DNA from: an uncultured Magnetococcales bacterium
GTDB taxonomy: Bacteria; Pseudomonadota; Magnetococcia; Magnetococcales; Magnetaquicoccaceae
DNA length: 20,007 nucleotides
Reading direction: 5' to 3'
Assembly: GCA_903913345.1 (NCBI GenBank)
Contig: CAIWLA010000263.1
Coordinates: forward strand, 1 to 20,007
In this document: one piece after another, positions 6,507 through 12,533 of the stretch
How the letters are laid out: every line of letters begins with the position of its first letter
How positions within the stretch are numbered: position 1 is the first letter of the stretch
Translations under genes and position numbers: made by a program
Notes under the pieces: model-generated
What the model was told of the DNA's origin: nothing
What the model saw: only the letters and a program-made list of their open reading frames with translations
Databases searched by the model: none

Positions 6507-7430
6507 ATGAAAATCGCCATCGGCCCATGCCTGTTTGAGTGGGGAAAGAAGGCCATTCGACAATTTTATCAGCAGATGGCCTTTGAGACCGATGCGGATA
6601 TTCTCTATATCGGTGAGGTGGTCTGCTCCAAACGCAACCATTTGGCCGCTGACGAGTTGGGAATCCTGGCTGAATTGTTGAAACCATCGGGCAAGGATCT
6701 GGTCCTTTCCACCCTCGGTCTGGTGATGAGCGAGGGAGAACAGCTCTCGTTGCGCCAGGTGGCCGAACAGGCCAGGCGGCAGAGTCTCTGGCTGGAGGTG
6801 AACGACATGGGCGGCATGGGGGTGGGGGAGGGACAGCCGCTGGTGGCCGGCCCGCACATCAACACCTACAATGCGGCCACGGTGGCCTTTCTGGCCCGGG
6901 TCGGTGTGCAACGGGTGGTCCTGCCGGTGGAACTGGCCCATTCGGCCATGACCGCCATCATGTCGAATGGAACGGAGGAGGGGGGTCCGACCCGTCCACA
7001 GATGGAGGTCTTCGCCTTTGGTCGTCTGCCGTTGACCTTTTCCGCCCGCTGCTATACCGCACGGGCGTTTCAATTGTCCAAAAGCAACTGCCAGTATAAA
7101 TGTGGCGACTTTCCCGATGGCATGTTGGTCCGCACCCAGGAACAGGCATCCTTTTTGAACGTCAACGGCACCCAGACCCTCTCCGCCCAGGTGTTCAACC
7201 TGATCCAGGAGGTGCCTCATCTGCACCGGATGGGGGTGGATGTGGTCCGCCTGTCGCCCCAGAGCCAGCACATGACCGAGATTGTGGCCATCTGGAAACA
7301 GTGTCTGGACCAGCGGATGGAGGGTCGGGAGGCCCTGGCGCGTCTGCTCGAATTGAACCATGGTGAACCCTTTTGCAATGGCTATTTTCATGGTCGGCCC
7401 GGTTTGGAGTTTGTCGTCCCGGAGCCATGA
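6507..7430 (+). CDS. ubiV: UbiV, peptidase U32-family Fe-S protein for anaerobic ubiquinone synthesis
   Basis: UbiV works with UbiU (and UbiT) in oxygen-independent hydroxylation steps of ubiquinone biosynthesis; in E. coli it carries a [4Fe-4S] cluster. The 307-residue product begins MKIAIGPCLFEWGK, like UbiV. It has Cys at 40, 182, 195 and 199 (SARCYTARAF, then NCQYKCG), matching in spacing the four cluster cysteines described for E. coli UbiV (39, 180, 193, 197). The U32 family core is seen in EVNDMGGM and in ELAHSAMTAI. ATG 6507 follows AGGAG at 6491-6495; an in-frame TTG at 6498 is too close to that site. No ubiU or ubiT is in the window, although ubiU is often adjacent elsewhere. The next gene, ubiK, starts 36 bases later and is likely co-transcribed. 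Confidence 0.9.
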   Translation: MKIAIGPCLFEWGKKAIRQFYQQMAFETDADILYIGEVVCSKRNHLAADELGILAELLKPSGKDLVLSTLGLVMSEGEQLSLRQVAEQARRQSLWLEVNDMGGMGVGEGQPLVAGPHINTYNAATVAFLARVGVQRVVLPVELAHSAMTAIMSNGTEEGGPTRPQMEVFAFGRLPLTFSARCYTARAFQLSKSNCQYKCGDFPDGMLVRTQEQASFLNVNGTQTLSAQVFNLIQEVPHLHRMGVDVVRLSPQSQHMTEIVAIWKQCLDQRMEGREALARLLELNHGEPFCNGYFHGRPGLEFVVPEP

Positions 7431-7466
7431 ACAACCCCACCCCTTTTATACTTCAGGAGAGATTCC

Positions 7467-7733
7467 GTGCAAATTGACAATACGCTGCTGGACCAGATTA
7501 CCCAGAATGTGTTGGACGTTTTCAACAAGGTGGGCGCGACCCAGGAAGAGATCACCCGCAAGGTCAACGATATCTTCCGGGACGCCGTGGAGCGGTTTGA
7601 CCTGGTGATGCGGGAGGAATTTGATGCCGCCACGGAGTTGCTCAGCACCACCCGCATCCGCATAGAGCAGCTGGAAAAGCGGGTGGCCGAGTTGGAAGCC
7701 GGCGGATCAACCAAAGGCAACGGAGGCGAATAG
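7467..7733 (+). CDS. ubiK: UbiK (YqiC/BMFP-family) ubiquinone biosynthesis accessory factor
   Basis: Small helical protein of the BMFP family (PF04380). In E. coli and Salmonella, UbiK forms a complex with UbiJ and helps the Ubi metabolon hand lipid intermediates to enzymes; members also fuse membranes in vitro. The 88-residue product has an amphipathic N-terminal half (DQITQNVLDVFNKV) and the diagnostic C-terminal coiled coil with DLVMREEFDAATELLSTTRI, then RIEQLEKRVAELEA. The start is GTG 7467 with AGGAGA at 7455-7460. It lies between ubiV and the aldehyde dehydrogenase (12-base gap to the latter). Its placement next to an anaerobic-pathway gene suggests one regulated ubiquinone unit. Confidence 0.88.
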   Translation: MQIDNTLLDQITQNVLDVFNKVGATQEEITRKVNDIFRDAVERFDLVMREEFDAATELLSTTRIRIEQLEKRVAELEAGGSTKGNGGE

Positions 7734-7745
7734 AGCGAGACGACC

Positions 7746-9176
7746 ATGAAAAAGGCCTATGTGGCAGGAGAGTGGGTGGAGACCGGGCAGGAGATGGCGG
7801 TCATCAATCCGTTCAGTGGTGAAGTGGTGGATTCGGTGGCCGTATGTGGTCCGGCGGAGATTGATCAGGCATTGAGCCAGGCGGTGGCGTCACAGGCGGC
7901 CATTCGACGCCTGGCACCCTATCAGCGGGCGATGGCCCTGGCACGGGTGCGGGATGGCATTGAGGCCCAGAAAGAGCAGTTCGTCCGTACCCTCTCCCAG
8001 GAGAACGGCAAAACCCTGGCGGAGTCCCGTCTGGAGGTGACCCGCTCCATCGCCACCTTTGATATCGCGGTCGGCGAGGCCACCCGCATCCAGGGGGAGG
8101 CCTATGATCTGGGGATCAATGCCCTGGCGGTTGGCCGCCAGGCGTTGGTGCGTCGCCACCCCATCGGGGTGGTCTCCGCCATTGCGCCGTTCAATTTTCC
8201 GATGAATCTGGCCATTCACAAGATTGCCCCCGCCATGGCCTGCGGCTGTCCGGTGGTCTTGAAACCCGCCTCCAAAACCCCGTTGACCGCCCTGATGCTG
8301 GCGGAGCTGATCCAGGAGTCCGGTTGGCCCCTGGGGGCCTTCTCGGTCCTGCCCTGTGACCGGGTGGCCGGGCAGTTGCTGGTGACGGATGAGCGAATAA
8401 AACTGCTCTCTTTCACCGGATCCCCCGAAGTGGGTTGGAAGATGAAGCGGGAGGCGGGCAAGAAAAAGGTGGTGTTGGAACTGGGTGGCAACGCCGGTCT
8501 GATTGTGGACCGGGATGTGCGGGATTGGGATTGGTTGATCGCACGGGCCGTGATGGGGGCCTTTTATCAATGCGGGCAGGTTTGCATCTCGGTGCAACGG
8601 ATCTTTTTGCACCAGGATATTGTCGGCGAGTTTCGCGCCCGTTTCAAGGCGGCGACCGAGGCCCTGCGCTCCGGGGATCCCCTGGATGCGCAGACCACGT
8701 TGGGTCCGGTGATCGATCGGGCCAATCGGGAACGGTTGCAGAGCTGGATCCAGGAGGCCCTGGACCAGGGGGCCGAGTTGGTGAGTGGCAACACGGTCAT
8801 CCCGATGGGGCAGGGCAACAACCTGACGGCCACCATTCTGGAGGAGGTCCATCCGGGATGTCGCGTGACGGCCGATGAGGCCTTTGGACCGGTGGTGACC
8901 TTGACCTCGGTGGAGAGCATGGAGGAGGCCTTTCAGCGGGCCAACGATTCCCGTTTTGGTCTGCAATGCGGAATCTTTACCAATGACTTTGACACGGTCA
9001 TGCGGGCGTTTGATGTACTGGAGGTGGGTGGTGTCATCCACAATGATGTGCCCTCCTTCCGGGTGGACAGCATGCCCTATGGCGGGGTCAAGGATTCGGG
9101 TCTGGGACGCGAAGGGGTCAAGTATGCCATGGATGACATGCTGGAAAATCGGGTGTTGGTCTATCGGAGCCTGTAG
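7746..9176 (+). CDS. NAD(P)-dependent aldehyde dehydrogenase (ALDH superfamily)
   Basis: Soluble enzyme oxidising an aldehyde to the acid. The 476-residue length and motifs are standard: AIAPFNFPMN (about 145-154, oxyanion Asn 150), KPAS with Lys 173 for cofactor binding, FTGSPEVG (223-230), LELGGNAG with general base Glu 245, and CGQVCISVQR with nucleophile Cys 280. The LGGNAGLIVD and GQVCISVQR wording recalls the ALDH21/y4uC and lactaldehyde or GapN-like branches more than betaine or retinal dehydrogenases; the substrate is not known. It follows ubiK closely and is likely in the ubiV-ubiK transcript, although a direct link to quinone synthesis is not evident. The ATG is preceded by GAGCGAGACGACC, a modest ribosome-binding site. 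Confidence 0.92.
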   Translation: MKKAYVAGEWVETGQEMAVINPFSGEVVDSVAVCGPAEIDQALSQAVASQAAIRRLAPYQRAMALARVRDGIEAQKEQFVRTLSQENGKTLAESRLEVTRSIATFDIAVGEATRIQGEAYDLGINALAVGRQALVRRHPIGVVSAIAPFNFPMNLAIHKIAPAMACGCPVVLKPASKTPLTALMLAELIQESGWPLGAFSVLPCDRVAGQLLVTDERIKLLSFTGSPEVGWKMKREAGKKKVVLELGGNAGLIVDRDVRDWDWLIARAVMGAFYQCGQVCISVQRIFLHQDIVGEFRARFKAATEALRSGDPLDAQTTLGPVIDRANRERLQSWIQEALDQGAELVSGNTVIPMGQGNNLTATILEEVHPGCRVTADEAFGPVVTLTSVESMEEAFQRANDSRFGLQCGIFTNDFDTVMRAFDVLEVGGVIHNDVPSFRVDSMPYGGVKDSGLGREGVKYAMDDMLENRVLVYRSL

Positions 9177-9197
9177 AAAAGCCGGTTTTTCAAGGGG

Positions 9198-9242
9198 ATT
9201 TCAGGGGTCCGGGGGGGATCATCGCCCCTGAACCCCTGAAAT
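9198..9242. terminator. Hairpin between aldh and comM, possible terminator
   Basis: An 11-bp perfect inverted repeat (atttcaggggt at 9198-9208; acccctgaaat at 9232-9242) surrounds a G-rich then C-rich centre that can pair further. It follows the aldehyde dehydrogenase stop by about 20 bases. No T tract follows, so it may be a factor-dependent terminator or an RNA-stabilising hairpin instead of a classical intrinsic terminator. Confidence 0.45.
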
Positions 9243-9292
9243 GGATCCACCCTGGAAACGGAATTTTGCCAATCAATTAAGGATTGATCGTC

Positions 9293-10822
9293 ATGCTGGC
9301 TTGTGTCAATACGATTGCCATGGAGGGGGTCAAGGCGGTTCCGGTCGAGGTGGAGGTCGATTTGAGCCGGGGTCTGCCCGCCTTGAATGTGGTCGGATTG
9401 GCCGATGAGGCGGTGCGTGAGGCCAAGGATCGGATTCGATCGGCCTTGAAAAATTCCGGTTTCAAGCTGCCCATGTTGCACATTACCATCAATCTGGCTC
9501 CGGCCCATCTGCCCAAGGTCGGTTCTGCCTATGATCTGCCCATGGCGTTGGGATTGCTGGTGGCCATGGAACAACTGCCCGCATCGGCGTTGCATCGGCG
9601 TCTGTTTTTGGGCGAGTTGGCCCTGGATGGTCGCCTGAAATCCATCTCCGGCTCCCTTCCGGCGGCCATTCATGCCCGGCGGGCAGGATTTGAAGAGATC
9701 ATCGTCCCGGAGGCCAATGGTCTGGAGGCAGCCTTTGTGGAGGGGGTGCGGGTGGTTGCCCCGCCCACCTTTCTGGCGTTGATCCGTCATCTGTTGGAGA
9801 CCGAGCCGTTGGCCCCCTTGCCGGTCACCGATTGGCAGCAGTGGGTGCGCGAGGAGAAGCGTCCGCCCCGCAATCTGCGGGAGGTCAAGGGGCAGGAGTA
9901 TGCCCGTCGTGCCCTGGAAGTGGTGGCAGCGGGGGGACACAACCTGTTGATGAGTGGTCCACCCGGTTCGGGCAAGACCCTGTTGGCCCAATGTTTGCCG
10001 GGCATATTGCCCCCCATGACCCTGGACGAGGCCCTGGAGGTGACGACCATCCACTCGGTGGCGGGTCGTCTGGATCCGCTGCGGCCGTTTGTGGGGACGC
10101 GCCCCTTCCGTGCGCCGCACCATACGGCCTCGCAGGTGGCACTGATTGGCGGCGGGGGGCATCCCCGACCGGGGGAGGTGAGCCTGGCCCATCGGGGGGT
10201 GTTGTTTCTGGACGAGATCCCGGAATTCGGTCGCATGGCGTTGGAGGTGTTGCGCGAACCGTTGGAATCGGGGGATGTCCACATTTCCCGTGCGGCACTG
10301 TCCACCCGCTTTCCCGCCTCTTTTCAACTGGTGGCGGCCTGCAATCCCTGTCCTTGTGGCTATCTGGGTTCCACCCATCGCTCCTGTCGCTGTTCGCCGT
10401 TGCGGGTGGAGCAGTATCGCTCCCGTTTGTCCGGCCCGTTGTTGGACCGGATTGATCTCCATGTGGAGGTGCCCGCCGTGCCGCAGGAGGTATTGGTGGG
10501 GATGCCCACCGGGGAATCTTCGGAGGATGTGGTGCAGCGGGTGATCCAGGCGCGGGATCGGCAGTTGGCCCGCAACGGGGCCGGGATCAGCAATGCCCGT
10601 CTGGATGGGCTGGCGTTGGAACACTGTGCCGCCTTGATGGAGGAGGGGCGCGTCCTGCTCATGACCGCCGGGCAGCGACTGGGTTTTTCCGCCCGCAGTC
10701 ACAATCGTATTCTGAAAGTCTCCCGCACGGTGGCCGATCTGGATGGATCAGACCAGATCACGACCATCCATCTGGCAGAGGCCATCCAGTATCGGGTGGG
10801 GGGATTGTTTGCCCAGGGGTGA
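9293..10822 (+). CDS. comM: ComM/YifB-family Mg-chelatase-like AAA+ ATPase
   Basis: Hexameric AAA+ helicase-like protein; ComM promotes branch migration during natural transformation in Vibrio and Acinetobacter, and homologues also occur in non-transforming bacteria. The 509-residue product has the N-terminal ChlI domain (VEVDLSRGLPALNVVGLAD, then EAVREAKDRIRSALKNSG, and ITINLAPAHLPK), Walker A GPPGSGKT at about 222-229, Walker B VLFLDE at about 303-308, a four-cysteine segment (CNPCPCG then CRC), and the C-terminal Mg_chelatase_C part ending with SRTVADLDGSDQI. I chose ATG 9293 with AAGGA nine bases upstream; a TTG at 9284 is in frame. It stands alone with hairpin-rich DNA on its 5' side. 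Whether this organism takes up DNA is not shown. Confidence 0.93.
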   Translation: MLACVNTIAMEGVKAVPVEVEVDLSRGLPALNVVGLADEAVREAKDRIRSALKNSGFKLPMLHITINLAPAHLPKVGSAYDLPMALGLLVAMEQLPASALHRRLFLGELALDGRLKSISGSLPAAIHARRAGFEEIIVPEANGLEAAFVEGVRVVAPPTFLALIRHLLETEPLAPLPVTDWQQWVREEKRPPRNLREVKGQEYARRALEVVAAGGHNLLMSGPPGSGKTLLAQCLPGILPPMTLDEALEVTTIHSVAGRLDPLRPFVGTRPFRAPHHTASQVALIGGGGHPRPGEVSLAHRGVLFLDEIPEFGRMALEVLREPLESGDVHISRAALSTRFPASFQLVAACNPCPCGYLGSTHRSCRCSPLRVEQYRSRLSGPLLDRIDLHVEVPAVPQEVLVGMPTGESSEDVVQRVIQARDRQLARNGAGISNARLDGLALEHCAALMEEGRVLLMTAGQRLGFSARSHNRILKVSRTVADLDGSDQITTIHLAEAIQYRVGGLFAQG

Positions 10823-11018
10823 GGGGGATCAATAGTCCGCATTGCCCCCGGTTGTCTGGCTGCGGTACCTTCATGTCTGGTTCTCGGAAAACGGCATGAA
10901 CGGAATGACGCATTCCTGTTGTCCACCCGACATGGAATCGGATAGAATGGCCAGCAGATGGTTTGTCGTTCTAAAATCCGGTGCCATTCACCAACCCGTT
11001 CCCTGGGAGTATATGGAG
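10823..11018. other. Intergenic region between comM and the rhodanese gene
   Basis: No gene is seen in these 196 bases. The frame of the next gene stays open back to 10842, but that part lacks any recognisable domain and would bury the signal peptide. A candidate promoter is in its right half. A G5/C5 pair just after the comM stop (10824-10853) could form a weak hairpin. Confidence 0.4.
10919..10948 (+). promoter_or_regulatory. Candidate sigma70 promoter of the rhodanese gene
   Basis: TTGTCC at 10919-10924 and TAGAAT at 10943-10948 (five of six bases of the -10 consensus) are separated by 18 bases. A transcript from here would have a leader of about 65 bases before the start at 11019. Confidence 0.45.
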
Positions 11019-11651
11019 ATGCTTGTGACGAAAAAGAGGTTTCTGGCCATCGTGATGACCCTCTCCTGGCTGGGTTGGACCGTGCCCGTTCAGTCCGGGG
11101 AAAGCCTGAGAGGGGGTGTGCCCATCGGTACTGCGGTGGCGGCGGAACAATCGCAACATGCCCTGACTGTCAAATTGCCCGAATTCACCCTGCATGGCAC
11201 CAAACTCAAACAGGATCGCAGCCAGCCCAAGCCGGAGGCCTTCCAGGAGCCGGGCAGTCGCAAATGTCCACCGTTTTGTGTCGAACCGGAGACGGTGCCG
11301 GGGGCCACCACCATCCGCGTGGAAGATTTTCCCAAAATGGCCGCCGATATTCAGGCGGGCAAAATTTTGATCGTCGATATGAGAACACCAGATTGGTTTC
11401 AGAAAGGAACCATCCCTGGGGCCATCAATCTGCCCTATACCGACCTCACCGGGCCACAAACCAGGGCCAAAGCCAGGATAAAGAAATTGGCGGGCAAGGA
11501 TATTATCGTCTTTTGCAACGGTTGGTGGTGTGGTCAGAGTCCAACGGGTATCAAGGCACTGGTGGAACTGAACTATACGGGCAAAATTTACTATTTCCGG
11601 GAGGGCAATCAGGGCTGGGCAGATGCGGGACTGCCTTTCTCCATGCCGTGA
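11019..11651 (+). CDS. Exported rhodanese-like protein with CPPFC and CNGWWCGQS motifs
   Basis: Probably a periplasmic sulfurtransferase or redox protein. The 210-residue product starts with MLVTKKRFLAIVMTLSWLGW, a signal peptide, followed by an unstructured linker rich in Gln, Lys and Pro. A CPPFC motif (Cys 83 and 87) comes before the rhodanese domain (about 97-208), which has ILIVDMRTPDWFQKGTIPGA and the active loop CNGWWCGQS with Cys 166 as the expected persulfide-carrying residue and a second Cys at 171. ATG 11019 has GGGAG at 11005-11009; GTG 11025 and ATG 11013 are near alternatives. It is a single-gene unit convergent with the shikimate kinase gene. I recall similar CPPFC-rhodanese proteins from sulfur-metabolising and magnetotactic bacteria, but their function is not established to my knowledge. 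Confidence 0.85.
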   Translation: MLVTKKRFLAIVMTLSWLGWTVPVQSGESLRGGVPIGTAVAAEQSQHALTVKLPEFTLHGTKLKQDRSQPKPEAFQEPGSRKCPPFCVEPETVPGATTIRVEDFPKMAADIQAGKILIVDMRTPDWFQKGTIPGAINLPYTDLTGPQTRAKARIKKLAGKDIIVFCNGWWCGQSPTGIKALVELNYTGKIYYFREGNQGWADAGLPFSMP

Positions 11652-11655
11652 CCGG

Positions 11656-11700
11656 TTGCGGGGGGCCGGAGGGGTCACCCCCCCCTGGCGGGGTCAGGGG
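11656..11700. terminator. GC-rich hairpin between convergent genes
   Basis: The 42-base gap between two convergent stops holds runs of G (11660-11665, 11671-11674, 11690-11693, 11697-11700) and eight C in a row (11678-11685). CCGGAGGGG can pair with the C8TGG that follows, through a small loop. There is no T tract, so it may be a weak bidirectional terminator; the G runs could alternatively form a quadruplex. Confidence 0.35.
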
Positions 11701-12254
11701 CGGATTCCTTGCATATAGGGCAAAGCCTCCACCTGTTGCATGATCTCCCTCGCCACCTGTTTCCGGCTCTTGTTTTCCACATCGACCACCCAATCGGCGG
11801 CCTGTCGGTAAAAGGGCAACCGCCGCTCCATCACCGCCTCGATGGTCAAACGGTCGCTCAAGGCGGGACGGGTCACATCCCCCCGAACCCTTTGTGCCAG
11901 ACGATGGAGATCCCCTTGCAACCAGACCACAAAGCCATTGCGCTTCAAGACGGAGACCTTGCGTTCGCTGAAGATTTCCTCTCCCTGGTCATCCCAATCC
12001 ACCACCATGCCGCCTCCGGTATCGATAATGAGGCCATCCAACGCCGCCACCTTGCAGGCCACGGCATATTCCCGGTCGCGAAAGGGTCGCCAATCGCCCT
12101 GACAGTCGGCCACCAGGTCGGCAATGGATCGTCCGCCCTCCTCGTAGGAGATCAGCAGGTCAGTGGATAAGACCGGGCGTTTGCTCAACCGGGACAGGTG
12201 GCGGCTGACACTCGATTTGCCACAGGCCCGCAGGCCGATCAGGACAATATTCAC
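11694..12254 (-). CDS. aroK: Shikimate kinase (AroK/AroL-like)
   Basis: Phosphorylates shikimate with ATP in the chorismate pathway. The 186-residue product has the P-loop GLRACGKS at residues 7-14, STD with the shikimate/Mg-binding Asp at about 32, the FRDRE segment with the substrate Arg, the IIDTGGGMV motif (glycine triplet contacting shikimate), and RPALSDR in the lid region. I start it at GTG 12254, whose GTGA overlaps the stop of the upstream small membrane-protein gene; starting at 12287 would add 11 unrelated residues and place most of the overlap inside that gene. It is last in the minus-strand cluster after polA. AroL/AroK subtype, or a shikimate-kinase-like protein of other use, cannot be fully separated; key motifs are intact. 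Confidence 0.88.
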   Translation of the reverse strand: MNIVLIGLRACGKSSVSRHLSRLSKRPVLSTDLLISYEEGGRSIADLVADCQGDWRPFRDREYAVACKVAALDGLIIDTGGGMVVDWDDQGEEIFSERKVSVLKRNGFVVWLQGDLHRLAQRVRGDVTRPALSDRLTIEAVMERRLPFYRQAADWVVDVENKSRKQVAREIMQQVEALPYMQGIRP

Positions 12255-12499
12255 GGGACAATCGTCGCCCCCATCTGCCGCCACCATTTAAACAAAACCA
12301 GGAAAATGGGGGCCGAGTGCAGGCAGAGATCAAAAATATCCAGGGGCCGGGAGAGGGTTCCGGCCATCAACATTTTCAGTTTTTCCCACAGATGCGGTTC
12401 GGGGACAAAAGGGGCCAGGGCCAGTACCGTTGCCGCCAGCAACAGGGGAGTCCAGGGCAGTTGGTCGAGCCAGAGGGTGAAAGAGGTCATCAGGGACAT
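12251..12499 (-). CDS. Small conserved membrane protein (PFVPEPHL type)
   Basis: The 82-residue product has one strong hydrophobic segment (PLLLAATVLALAPFV, about 17-31) and a second weaker one near SAPIFLVLF (about 63-71). Between them lies a well-marked block PFVPEPHLWEKLKMLMAG, then TLSRPLDIFDLCLHSAP, which I recognise from many short proteobacterial proteins sometimes labelled RND transporter; that name is not supported by its size, and the function is unknown. It starts 34 bases after the polA stop and overlaps the shikimate kinase start by GTGA. GGTTTCCC precedes its ATG, so the ribosome-binding site is weak. Confidence 0.75.
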   Translation of the reverse strand: MSLMTSFTLWLDQLPWTPLLLAATVLALAPFVPEPHLWEKLKMLMAGTLSRPLDIFDLCLHSAPIFLVLFKWWRQMGATIVP

Positions 12500-12533
12500 G
12501 GGAAACCTTTTTGGTTGGAGGGACTAAAATGGC

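Noticed and set aside
9161..10702. Minus-strand frame of 513 codons opposite comM
   Set aside because: It mirrors the comM codons and lacks any motif or ribosome-binding site.
12251..12499. Calling the small membrane protein an RND efflux transporter
   Set aside because: RND pumps are about 1000 residues; this 82-residue protein shares no RND motif.
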